From NCBI GenBank assembly GCA_035541195.1, contig DATKNU010000113.1, positions 1-6,781 on the forward strand: a stretch of DNA of 6,781 nt, given 5' to 3'. The DNA comes from Muellerivita sp035541195 (lineage in GTDB: Bacteria; Oederibacteriota; Muellerivitia; Muellerivitales; Muellerivitaceae). This document shows, one piece after another, positions 1 to 5,872 of the stretch. Positions within the stretch are counted from its first letter, which is position 1. The number at the start of each line of letters is the position of its first letter. The notes under the pieces were generated by a model that was not told where the DNA came from, made no database searches, and worked only from the letters and a program-made list of their open reading frames with translations. The translations under genes were made by a program, and so were the position numbers.

Positions 1-1263
1 CAGCACGTTGAAGAAGGGTTTCAGGCTGTGTTGGGCCTTGAGTTGGGGGACGATGGAAAGCTCGGCCTCCCGGGTGCCCAGGTTGTGGGTCAGGAACATG
101 TCGTGGAAAACCGGGAAGGTGAGGGCGAAGGCCAGCCCCAGGAAAAGCAGGATGTTCTTGCCGTTGGCCTTGACCGACCTCCAATCGGTCAGGACCTCAT
201 AAATGGCGTAGGCCGCCAAAAGCAGGGGAAACACCTTGAAAGCCTGGTAGGTGTAAAAACCGCAGGTGAAAAAGAGCGCGGCCACCGCGAAGGACCAGCG
301 TTTGCCTTGCTTGAGCCCATAGACCAGGAAAGCCAGGGTGCCGAACATATAGAAGGGCACCTGCACGGTGGGAAAGGCGTTGCGGCTGAAGTTGATGTTC
401 CAGCGCATGACCGCCAAGACGAAGAGGGTCAAGAGCGCGAGCCGGGGCCCGGCCAGTTGGCGGAAGGTCCAATAAACCAGCGGGAAGGTGGCCATCACCA
501 TCAGCACGAAGAATAGCTTCAAGGTCAGGTCCGAGGCGCCCACGAAGAGGAAAAAAGCCGCGATCTGGTAAAGCACCAGGGCGTAGTTGTGGTAAATGTC
601 CTCGACATAGAAGGGATGCCAACCCTCGTGCAGGATGCGCAGGGCCGAATAACCCTCGTAACCCTGGTCGATGAAGAGGCCCGCGGGAAGTCGGTCCAAG
701 AGGAACACCCGCATGAAGAGGGCCAGGGCCATGATGGACCAAAAGAGGATCTTTTCCTTGGATAAGACCCAGCTCGACTCCGCCGCCCCGGCCTTGAACC
801 AAGGCCCCAGGACCGCGAGCCAAAGCGACGCCGCCCCCAAATCGTAAAGCCCGCCGATGAGCAGCGTGGCGGGACGGCTGGATTGGATGAGGTAAAATTG
901 GCCCATGCCCGCCAGGAGCAGGGCCGCCAAGACGGCCAAGAGGCGGTAAAAGTCCGTGGCGCCGAAGGAAGGCTTGAGCCCCTCGGCCTTCAGGGCCTTG
1001 CCCCGGCTTTTTTCGGTGAAACCCCCGCGCCGGCGGTCGCCCGCGGCTTCCATTTGGGGATTGAGAATCCCGAAATAACCCGCCAACCAAACCAGCGCCG
1101 CGAAAAGGGAAAGGCCCATGCCCAAAACCGCCCCGCCCTTCAGGCATAGGACTTGGCCCGCCAGGAACAAAAGGGCCAAAAGACCCGAGCCGAGGGGTCG
1201 GGTGATGGGATTGGAGGCGGGACTTTTTTTCGAACCGCGCCGGCGCGGCTTGGAGGCGGCCAT
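1..1263 (-). CDS. GT39/PMT-like polytopic membrane glycosyltransferase (3' end beyond window)
   Basis: The frame is open from ATG at 1263 to the window edge: 421 codons with no stop, so the C-terminus is missing. AAGGAG at 1275-1270 sits 6 bases before the ATG and fixes the start. Seen: a basic N-terminus (PRRRGSKK, residues 6-13), many hydrophobic segments (roughly 26-64, 106-125, 132-152, 171-187, 225-265, 274-288, 300-316, 325-358 and 370-387), and a first large extracytoplasmic loop with FIDQGYEGYSAL (198-209), where D199 and E203 match the acidic pair of GT39/ArnT-type enzymes. SRNAFP (293-298) and FYTYQAFKVFP (336-346) fit the family's later loops. The family transfers a sugar from a polyprenyl-phosphate donor on the outer face of the inner membrane. 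The gene lies 44 bases downstream of a polyprenol-P-mannose synthase, a likely donor supplier. The acceptor is unknown. The long hydrophilic stretch at 70-105 between membrane segments is unusual. Family assignment is firm at superfamily level; sugar specificity is inference. Confidence 0.85.
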   Translation of the reverse strand, partial: MAASKPRRRGSKKSPASNPITRPLGSGLLALLFLAGQVLCLKGGAVLGMGLSLFAALVWLAGYFGILNPQMEAAGDRRRGGFTEKSRGKALKAEGLKPSFGATDFYRLLAVLAALLLAGMGQFYLIQSSRPATLLIGGLYDLGAASLWLAVLGPWFKAGAAESSWVLSKEKILFWSIMALALFMRVFLLDRLPAGLFIDQGYEGYSALRILHEGWHPFYVEDIYHNYALVLYQIAAFFLFVGASDLTLKLFFVLMVMATFPLVYWTFRQLAGPRLALLTLFVLAVMRWNINFSRNAFPTVQVPFYMFGTLAFLVYGLKQGKRWSFAVAALFFTCGFYTYQAFKVFPLLLAAYAIYEVLTDWRSVKANGKNILLFLGLAFALTFPVFHDMFLTHNLGTREAELSIVPQLKAQHSLKPFFNVL

Positions 1264-1280
1264 TGGTTTCTCCTTATCTT

Positions 1281-1299
1281 AAAACGGATCAAACATCCG
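1281..1299 (-). terminator. Weak hairpin with short U-run between synthase and GT39-like gene
   Basis: Read on the minus strand, CGGAT and ATCCG pair around a 5-base loop (GTTTG) and are followed by TTTT. The stem is only 5 bp, so this is at best a leaky terminator or attenuator that would lower expression of the membrane glycosyltransferase relative to the synthase. It could equally be chance. Confidence 0.25.
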
Positions 1300-1307
1300 G
1301 GGCGGCG

Positions 1308-2027
1308 TCAGGCGCCCTTGAATCCCTTCAAGCGCAGGACCAGGGCGCGGCCCAGGTATTTTAAGAGGGTGGACAAGCCCAATTTGGACTCGCCCTGGGT
1401 CCGGTCGATGAATTCGATGGGGGTTTCGACGATCCTGAGCCCCGCCCGGGTGCAGCGGAATAAAATCTCGGAAACCGTGAAGGGGTCCCGCGCCGTCAGG
1501 CTTTCCACCCGGATGCGCTGGAGGGCCTTCTTGGAAAAGGCCCGGTAGCCCGAGGTGGGGTCTTTGGGTTTGAGCCCCAAAACCAGCTTCAGGTAATAGC
1601 GGGCGAAATTGCTGGTCATCTGCCGGTGGAAGGGCCGGTCCATGTCTTTTCCCCCCGGCATATAGCGGCTGCCGATCACCACATCGGCTTTCCCGGCGAG
1701 GATCGGCGCGGTCAGGGCCTTCAGGTGTTTGGGTTGGTGGGACAAGTCGGCGTCCATTTCCACCACCACGCCCGCGCCCATGGAAAGGGCCTTCACGAAA
1801 CCGTCCCGGCCCGCCCAACCCCGTCCCTTGACCTCGCGGCCCCGCAAAAGCAGGTGGAGTTTCTTGTCTTTTTTGGCGAGCCTCCGCACTTCCAGGTAGG
1901 TTCCATCCGGCGAGGAATCGTCCACCACCAGGATCTCGACCTTCGGGGCGTCCCGGTGGATTTGCTTCACCAAAAGCGGGATGTTCTTCTTTTCATTATA
2001 GGTGGGCACCATGGCGACGATTTTCAT
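1308..2027 (-). CDS. Polyprenol-phosphate mannose synthase-like GT2 (DPM1 type)
   Basis: A 239-residue GT2 (GT-A fold) enzyme, expected to move mannose from GDP-mannose to a polyprenyl phosphate at the cytoplasmic face of the membrane. Seen in order: VPTYNE (7-12), the nucleotide-binding DDSSPDGT (36-43), the DXD metal-binding site in MDADLSHQP (91-99), GSRY (119-122), DPTSGYRAF (156-164) and GESKL (212-216), all in the arrangement of dolichol/polyprenol-P-mannose synthases. There is no C-terminal membrane segment, so it resembles the short DPM1-like form; membrane contact would come from the lipid substrate or a partner. The ATG at 2027 overlaps the stop of the upstream GT9 gene as ATGA. No good Shine-Dalgarno site precedes it, so translation is probably coupled. 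An upstream in-frame extension lies wholly inside the GT9 gene and is rejected. Glucose instead of mannose as the sugar cannot be excluded from motifs alone. Confidence 0.92.
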   Translation of the reverse strand: MKIVAMVPTYNEKKNIPLLVKQIHRDAPKVEILVVDDSSPDGTYLEVRRLAKKDKKLHLLLRGREVKGRGWAGRDGFVKALSMGAGVVVEMDADLSHQPKHLKALTAPILAGKADVVIGSRYMPGGKDMDRPFHRQMTSNFARYYLKLVLGLKPKDPTSGYRAFSKKALQRIRVESLTARDPFTVSEILFRCTRAGLRIVETPIEFIDRTQGESKLGLSTLLKYLGRALVLRLKGFKGA

Positions 2028-3148
2028 GCCAGCTTCAATTGCCTTTCCACCGCGGCCAACATGTCCTTCTCCTCCAGGTTGTCCATGCAGGAGGTCTTTT
2101 GGGTGCATTGGTTCTGGTAATAGCATTGGCAGGGATGCCGGGGCACCACCTTCTCGCCCCGTCCATAGAGGTCGATCTCCGCGTCCGAGGTGGGGCCGAA
2201 GTAGGCCACCATGCGTTTGCCCAAGGCGATGGCCACGTGCAGGGCCAAGGTGTCGCCGGTCACCAAAAGATCGCAAAGGCCCACCAGCGAGGCGAATTGG
2301 CGCAGGCTGTTCTCCGTGCCCGTGGGCAGGACCAATCCCTTGAGCTTTTGGGCGAGCGCCGGCATCAGTTCCCGCTCCTCCGGGCCCCCGTAAAGCAACA
2401 CCCCCACCTTGGGATGCTTCTTTTTAAGGGCCTTGGCCAGCCACGTGAAGCCGTCCAGCCGCCAGCGCTTCATGGGCCAGCGCCCGCCGGAGCCGATGTT
2501 GAACCCCACGATCTTTTTGAAGGCCGACAGCTTGTGTTTCTTGGCGAAGGCGGCCGCCCATTCTTTTTCCTTGGGGGTGAGGACCAGTTGGGGCTCTTCC
2601 CCCTGATAGGTCAGCCCGCCCAACTTGAACAAATGGGACTGGTAGGTTTTTTGGTTGGCGCGCTTGACCGTGTCGAAGAGCCCCATCTCGAACCATTCCT
2701 CGTCCGCGGCCTCCAAGGGAACCACCGAACCCTCGGGCGAGAGACCGAACCCCTTCTTCACCGGGCTGTTGGCCACGGACAAAATGGCGGCGGCCTTGCG
2801 GCTCATGTCGAAGTTATAGGCGCGGCCGAACGAGACGGTGGCCAGGGTGGCCGAGAGCAGGGGATCGGTGTCGAGCAACACGTCGATGTAGGGGTTTTTT
2901 TCCAGGAGGGGTTTGGAGGATTTCTCGGTCACCCACCAGATGGAAAGGCCGGGGTTGGCTTTCTTATAGGCCGGCAGGATGGCGGTGGAACGCAGGACGT
3001 CGCCCGCGGCGTCAAGCTTCACGATGAGCAGGCGTTCCCGGACGGGCTCGTAGCGCGGGCATCCGTCGCACACCACGCCTTCCTGCTTATGGGGCAGGCA
3101 GGGCTTTTCCCCGGTGAAATGGCGGCAATCTTGGCGGTAAATGAGCAT
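2024..3148 (-). CDS. GT9 glycosyltransferase (heptosyltransferase-like) with cysteine-rich N-terminus
   Basis: A 374-residue GT-B enzyme of family 9, the family of the lipopolysaccharide heptosyltransferases. Seen: KLDAAGDVLRSTAILP (44-59), the N-domain glycine/aspartate motif; NIGSGGRWPMKRW (217-229), the substrate loop; LLVTGDTLALH (294-304), the C-domain nucleotide-sugar motif; AYFGPT (315-320). Here the usual D-T-G-x-x-H reads D-T-L-A-L-H, so the glycine is replaced by leucine. C-terminal cysteines 340, 342, 348 and 354 match a pattern common in GT9 proteins. Less usual is the N-terminal extension before the first beta strand, with C8, C17, C27 and C30, spaced like a small metal site. The start is ATG 3148 with only a weak TGGGA upstream. 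It leads the unit with the polyprenol-P-mannose synthase (ATGA overlap) and the GT39-like gene. A role in cell-surface glycan assembly is likely; whether heptose is the sugar is not shown. Confidence 0.92.
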   Translation of the reverse strand: MLIYRQDCRHFTGEKPCLPHKQEGVVCDGCPRYEPVRERLLIVKLDAAGDVLRSTAILPAYKKANPGLSIWWVTEKSSKPLLEKNPYIDVLLDTDPLLSATLATVSFGRAYNFDMSRKAAAILSVANSPVKKGFGLSPEGSVVPLEAADEEWFEMGLFDTVKRANQKTYQSHLFKLGGLTYQGEEPQLVLTPKEKEWAAAFAKKHKLSAFKKIVGFNIGSGGRWPMKRWRLDGFTWLAKALKKKHPKVGVLLYGGPEERELMPALAQKLKGLVLPTGTENSLRQFASLVGLCDLLVTGDTLALHVAIALGKRMVAYFGPTSDAEIDLYGRGEKVVPRHPCQCYYQNQCTQKTSCMDNLEEKDMLAAVERQLKLA

Positions 3149-3163
3149 GGATTTCCCAGGAAC

Positions 3164-3189
3164 AGCCCCGGAATCGAGGGGCTTTTTTT
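3164..3189 (+). terminator. Plus-strand terminator-like hairpin upstream of the GT9 gene
   Basis: AGCCCC (3164-3169) pairs with GGGGCT (3178-3183) around an 8-base loop and is followed on the plus strand by seven T residues (3183-3189). No plus-strand gene leads into it, so it may stop antisense transcription. Read on the minus strand it is a GC-rich stem lying 15 bases before the GT9 start, with no U-run after it, so it could instead act as a leader structure affecting GT9 translation. Confidence 0.4.
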
Positions 3190-3210
3190 AAGCGTAAAGC
3201 CGCGCCGAAC

Positions 3211-3240
3211 AAGATATCACTTTCATTCCCCAGCGGCCAG
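3211..3240 (-). promoter_or_regulatory. Possible promoter of the GT9 unit (weak)
   Basis: Because a strong terminator lies at 3281-3315, the GT9 unit needs its own start of transcription in 3149-3280. The best -10 candidate is TATCTT (3216-3211), the same hexamer as in the candidate promoter of the NHL gene. No recognisable -35 element lies 16-18 bases upstream, where the sequence is GC-rich. The location is inferred mainly from the layout. Confidence 0.22.
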
Positions 3241-3280
3241 CGCCATTTGCGTTGGAGGCGGGCTTTTCAAGGGAAAAACC

Positions 3281-3315
3281 CAAAAAAGAACCCGGCCGGA
3301 AAACCGGCCGGGTTC
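3281..3315 (-). terminator. Strong rho-independent terminator of the NHL gene
   Basis: A perfect 12-bp inverted repeat (3288-3299 with 3304-3315; GAACCCGGCCGG and its complement) encloses a 4-base loop and is followed on the minus strand by TTTTTTG (3287-3281). It begins 13 bases after the stop codon of the NHL-repeat gene. It separates that gene's transcript from the GT9 unit. Confidence 0.92.
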
Positions 3316-3328
3316 GGAAACGGAAATT

Positions 3329-4309
3329 TTAGTGGGCGGCCGCGGCGGGCACCGGATGGTAGAAATCCACTTCCCCGCCCCGAAGGCAGGCCAGGTCGCC
3401 GTTGGGCATCAAGGACAAGGCGCGCACCCCGTCGATATATTGGCCCTTCTGGCCCGCGTTGGCCAGCGTGCCCACGTACTTGCCCTGGGCGTTGTAGATT
3501 TTCACGTTGCCCGTGTCCCGCAGCGAGGCGTAAACATTGCCTTGGGCGTCCACCGCCACGTCGCTCACCGGCAGGGACTCGTCGTCGGCCACGCATTTGC
3601 CCGAGGCGTCCAACACCTTCAGGCCGTGCTCATGGGCCACGTAAATGCGGCCCTGGGCGTCCACCGCCACCGCGATGGGATTGAGGAGCTTTTCCTTGCC
3701 GCCCGCTCCGTCCCAAGCCCCCAGGATCTGGCCCGAGGGGGCGATCTTCACCACCCGGTGGGTGCCGGTGTCGGCCACGATGAAATTGCCCGCGTCATAC
3801 CCCACGCCCCGGGGCCCGAACATGCCCTTGGCGCTCATGTCCAGGATGCCCTTGGGCTTGCCGCTGTCCACGTCGAAATTGCGGATGAGCGCGTTCCAGG
3901 TATCCATCACATAGATCATTTTCTGGCCGTCGGTGGCCAGGCAGGACATTTCCTTGAAGTCGGGTTTGCCCGCGGCCTTGCTGTCGATCTGCCGGAGGTA
4001 ATGGCCGGTCAGGTCGAAGATCAGGATCCTTTCCCGGGGCTGGTCGGTCAAGGCGATCCAATCGCCGCCCACCTTGATGTCCCAGGGCGAGAAAGGCCCG
4101 CAAGCCTGGTTGTCGCCCTTGAAGGAGCCGGTCAATTGGACCGGGTAATCGTGGGGGATGTTGATCTGGCCCTTCATGAAGAAGACCACCTCGCCGGCCA
4201 AAAGCACGGCGATGAAAAGGCCCAGGATGATGCCGATGGCCTTGCGCTTTTGGGACGCGTTCTTGGATTTTTTGGTGGCCTTTTTCTTTTTCTTGGCGGC
4301 GCTTGGCAA
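3329..4309 (-). CDS. Membrane-anchored NHL-repeat beta-propeller protein
   Basis: A 326-residue protein with a very basic cytoplasmic tail (AKKKKKATKKSK, 5-16), one hydrophobic segment (about 24-45) and a C-terminal region facing the periplasm or outside. That region is built of NHL/SMP-type blades. Clear ones are GPRGVGYDAGNFIVADTG (165-182), NPIAVAVDAQGRIYVA (210-225), VSDVAVDAQGNVYASL (248-263) and ALSLMPNGDLACLRGGEVDF (297-316); earlier degenerate ones cover about 72-155. NHL propellers bind proteins, RNA or ligands and sometimes act as lyases; no catalytic residues can be assigned here. The charge pattern predicts an uncleaved signal anchor with the N-terminus inside. The start is TTG 4309, because an in-frame stop lies eight codons upstream and AGGAG sits 6 bases before it. 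The gene has its own promoter candidate and a strong terminator, so it is probably monocistronic. Its place among glycosyltransferases hints at a role in envelope glycan assembly, which is inference. Confidence 0.9.
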   Translation of the reverse strand: MPSAAKKKKKATKKSKNASQKRKAIGIILGLFIAVLLAGEVVFFMKGQINIPHDYPVQLTGSFKGDNQACGPFSPWDIKVGGDWIALTDQPRERILIFDLTGHYLRQIDSKAAGKPDFKEMSCLATDGQKMIYVMDTWNALIRNFDVDSGKPKGILDMSAKGMFGPRGVGYDAGNFIVADTGTHRVVKIAPSGQILGAWDGAGGKEKLLNPIAVAVDAQGRIYVAHEHGLKVLDASGKCVADDESLPVSDVAVDAQGNVYASLRDTGNVKIYNAQGKYVGTLANAGQKGQYIDGVRALSLMPNGDLACLRGGEVDFYHPVPAAAAH

Positions 4310-4315
4310 GGGGCA

Positions 4316-4320
4316 CTCCT
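4316..4320 (-). promoter_or_regulatory. Ribosome binding site selecting a TTG start
   Basis: AGGAG on the minus strand lies 6 bases (TGCCCC) before TTG 4309. No ATG or GTG is available between the in-frame TAA at 4333-4331 and this codon, so the site decides the rare TTG start of the NHL gene. Confidence 0.8.
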
Positions 4321-4335
4321 GGATGAGTTTTTAAG

Positions 4336-4359
4336 GGAAGCCCGTCCAAGGGGCTTTCC
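4336..4359 (-). promoter_or_regulatory. Leader hairpin upstream of the NHL gene
   Basis: On the minus strand GGAAAGCCC (4359-4351) pairs with GGGCTTCC (4343-4336), leaving one bulged A and a 7-base loop. No U-run follows, so it is not a terminator. If the promoter at 4368-4397 is used, the stem would sit almost at the 5' end of the transcript, where such structures can stabilise mRNA. Function is inference. Confidence 0.3.
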
Positions 4360-4367
4360 GGGCGTTC

Positions 4368-4397
4368 AAGATAGCACCCGCCCTTCTTTTTTGACAA
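4368..4397 (-). promoter_or_regulatory. Candidate sigma-70 promoter of the NHL gene
   Basis: On the minus strand TTGTCA (4397-4392; 5 of 6 to the -35 consensus) is followed after an 18-base spacer by TATCTT (4373-4368; 4 of 6 to the -10 consensus). The expected start near 4361 would give a leader of about 50 bases before TTG 4309. The remainder of the 4310-4463 gap shows no convincing terminator for the upstream mannosyltransferase gene, so some read-through is possible. Confidence 0.5.
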
Positions 4398-4463
4398 CGA
4401 GGAACCGCCTCCCCCGGGCCGCGGAAGGCCAAAAGACGCTAAAATTTGCCCTTTAAGACCGGC

Positions 4464-5600
4464 TTAAGCGACCCAGTTGTTGGACGCGTGGACCATCAAA
4501 AGCAGGGCCTGCAAGAGGAAGGAAGGCGCCCAATAATAGAAAAGCCTGTCGCCCCACTTGACCGCGGCCCAAATGAAGAGCGGAAAGGCCGCCAGGGCGT
4601 ATCGCGGGAAGCTCATCAGGTCCCCCACCATCCCCAAGGCCAGCCCCACGAAGAAGGCGTAGGTCCAAAGGCCGAAATCCAATGTCCGAAAAGAGAGGGC
4701 CAAGGCCGCCACTACCAACACGAAACAAAGCCGGTTCATGGCGCTGGTCTCAAAGCCGTGGAAAGTCCAATGGTTGGCGATAAAGTTGGCCCAAAACCAA
4801 TGGAAGGGGTTGAGCAAATTGGACGCGGAATAGTGGCTGAAGAAAATCACCTGGGTTTTGCTGTAGGTGAAGAAATCCCCGGTGGTCATCCGCATGAGGA
4901 AGAAAAAGAACAGCGTGCCCGCCAAGAAACCCAGGGGCACCAGGCATTTGCGGCGGAAAACCGGTTCGGGCCAACGTCGGCGCTCCTTCCAAAGATCCAC
5001 CAGGACCGGGGCCAGCATGAGCGCGCCCGTGGGCCTGGTCAGGGGCAAAAGGAAGGCGCAAAAAGCCGCCAAGCCCAATTGGTCCCGGCGGAAGCTGTAA
5101 AAAAAGCACAGCGCCAAGGCCAGGAATAACGATTCGGTATAAACCAGTCCCATATAGAAGGCCGTGGGAAAGGCCAAGAGGGCTAGGCAAGCCCGGAAGG
5201 CCGCCGTCTCGCCCCAACCGTCCTTCACCAACCGGTAGAGGTAGAACACCGACACCAGGGTCAAGAGCAGGGAAAGGACCAATCCGGTGAAGAGCGCGTG
5301 GCCCAGGAAGAGGAATTTGGCTTGGCTGATGAGGAAGGGAAAGAGCGGGAAAAAGGCGTCCGGTTCAGCCGGCGGCCCGTACCCATGGCCGGCCAAGTAC
5401 AAATAACATTGGGCGTCCCAGGTCTTGAAGGCCGAAAGCCAGCTGGGCGGCGCGTCGGCCGGGTAATGGAAGTTATGCCAATAGCCGTTCAAGTTGAAGG
5501 GCAGGAAGTGGTAAGTCCAAAGGATGAGGCCGTAGGAAAAAAGCTTCAGTCCCAGGGTGATGAGCAGGATCCGCTTGAGGCCGGGTTCAAGGGCCGTCAT
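4464..5600 (-). CDS. PIG-V-like (GT76-type) polytopic mannosyltransferase
   Basis: A 378-residue integral membrane protein with about nine to eleven hydrophobic segments. Its motifs match the PIG-V mannosyltransferase group: WDAQCYLYLAGHGY (61-74) in the first outer loop, where the W-D pair is the expected catalytic element; FFPLFPFL (83-90); YTESLF (154-159); LTRPTG (187-192); and SFPRYALAAFPLF (330-342) near the C-terminus. The eukaryotic relative adds the second mannose to GPI from dolichol-P-mannose. Bacterial relatives are presumed to use polyprenyl-P-mannose on the outer face, on an unknown acceptor. The start is taken as ATG 5600, which overlaps the ferredoxin stop as ATGA. An ATG at 5639 would extend the protein by 13 residues into the ferredoxin gene, and it has no ribosome site. 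The polyprenol-P-mannose synthase at 1308-2027 could supply the donor. Family assignment is fairly firm; specificity is inferred. Confidence 0.87.
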   Translation of the reverse strand: MTALEPGLKRILLITLGLKLFSYGLILWTYHFLPFNLNGYWHNFHYPADAPPSWLSAFKTWDAQCYLYLAGHGYGPPAEPDAFFPLFPFLISQAKFLFLGHALFTGLVLSLLLTLVSVFYLYRLVKDGWGETAAFRACLALLAFPTAFYMGLVYTESLFLALALCFFYSFRRDQLGLAAFCAFLLPLTRPTGALMLAPVLVDLWKERRRWPEPVFRRKCLVPLGFLAGTLFFFFLMRMTTGDFFTYSKTQVIFFSHYSASNLLNPFHWFWANFIANHWTFHGFETSAMNRLCFVLVVAALALSFRTLDFGLWTYAFFVGLALGMVGDLMSFPRYALAAFPLFIWAAVKWGDRLFYYWAPSFLLQALLLMVHASNNWVA

Positions 5601-5821
5601 GAGGCGGGATCCACGATCGACAGGGCCCCCGAGGGGCATTGGGCCACTTGGTCTTTAATTTCCTGGCTGGTGGCGGCGCCAGGCTCGATCCAGGGCCGTT
5701 TGGCGGGGTTGAACACTTGCGGCAGGCCCATCGCGCAGTTGGCGCAATGGATGCAAAGGGCCGACTGCCAGAGGATGGTGACTTCCCCGTTGGTGTAGTG
5801 TCGCTTCACGTGCCGGTCCAC
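5597..5821 (-). CDS. Small 4Fe-4S ferredoxin (Fer4_19-like)
   Basis: A 74-residue protein carrying one iron-sulfur cluster site. Cysteines 23, 26 and 29 (CIHCANC) and 62 (CPSGALS) are the expected ligands. The surrounding GLPQVF (32-37), RPWIEP (42-47) and QCPSGAL (61-67) are the signature of the divergent mono-cluster Fer4_19 domain, which fills nearly the whole protein. It has no signal peptide, so it should be a cytoplasmic electron carrier or redox sensor; its partner is unknown. The start is placed at GTG 5821, because GGAGGT lies 4 bases upstream; an in-frame GTG four codons earlier has the ribosome site inside its coding frame. It overlaps the PIG-V-like gene by ATGA, so the two are translated together, an unexpected pairing. 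It is the first GC-rich gene after the AT-rich defence cassette, 51 bases downstream of it. Confidence 0.9.
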   Translation of the reverse strand: MDRHVKRHYTNGEVTILWQSALCIHCANCAMGLPQVFNPAKRPWIEPGAATSQEIKDQVAQCPSGALSIVDPAS

Positions 5822-5825
5822 AAGT

Positions 5826-5831
5826 ACCTCC
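5826..5831 (-). promoter_or_regulatory. Strong ribosome binding site for a GTG start
   Basis: GGAGGT on the minus strand, 4 bases before GTG 5821, is the best Shine-Dalgarno match in the window. It decides the ferredoxin start in favour of 5821 over the upstream GTG at 5833. Confidence 0.75.
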
Positions 5832-5872
5832 ACAGGTTAAAACAAGTTCTAAAACTCAAATCGATTAGAAAC

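Noticed and set aside
197..1147. A 316-codon minus-strand open frame inside the GT39-like gene
   Set aside because: It is out of frame with the recognisable membrane glycosyltransferase that covers the whole region, and it has a Gly/Pro/Arg-rich composition typical of an off-frame reading.
2028..2276. In-frame upstream extension of the polyprenol-P-mannose synthase
   Set aside because: It lies wholly within the GT9 coding region in another frame, has shadow-like composition, and the family begins at the residues just before VPTYNE.
2039..4456. An 805-codon plus-strand open frame antisense to the GT9 and NHL genes
   Set aside because: It is rich in G, H, Q and A with no domain pattern and mirrors the codon bias of the minus-strand genes. 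It also runs through a plus-strand terminator-like hairpin and the strong minus-strand terminator. It is a shadow of GC-rich coding DNA.
4440..4466. Short inverted repeat TTAAG/CTTAA at the stop of the PIG-V-like gene as a terminator
   Set aside because: The stem is 5 bp of mostly A-T pairs with no U-run directly after it, too weak to call a terminator.
4446..5129. A 227-codon plus-strand open frame antisense to the PIG-V-like gene
   Set aside because: It is Gln/Gly/Glu-rich with no recognisable motif and no ribosome site, and the opposite strand has clear family motifs throughout.
5601..5639. Alternative start of the PIG-V-like gene at ATG 5639
   Set aside because: It has no Shine-Dalgarno sequence and adds 13 polar residues overlapping the ferredoxin. 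The ATGA junction at 5600 is the usual coupled arrangement, repeated at 2027 in this window.
5822..5872. Promoter candidates in the AT-rich spacer before the ferredoxin gene (for example TTTAAG with TTTTAG, 17 bases apart)
   Set aside because: Each element matches the consensus at only 3 of 6 positions, which is expected by chance in AT-rich DNA.
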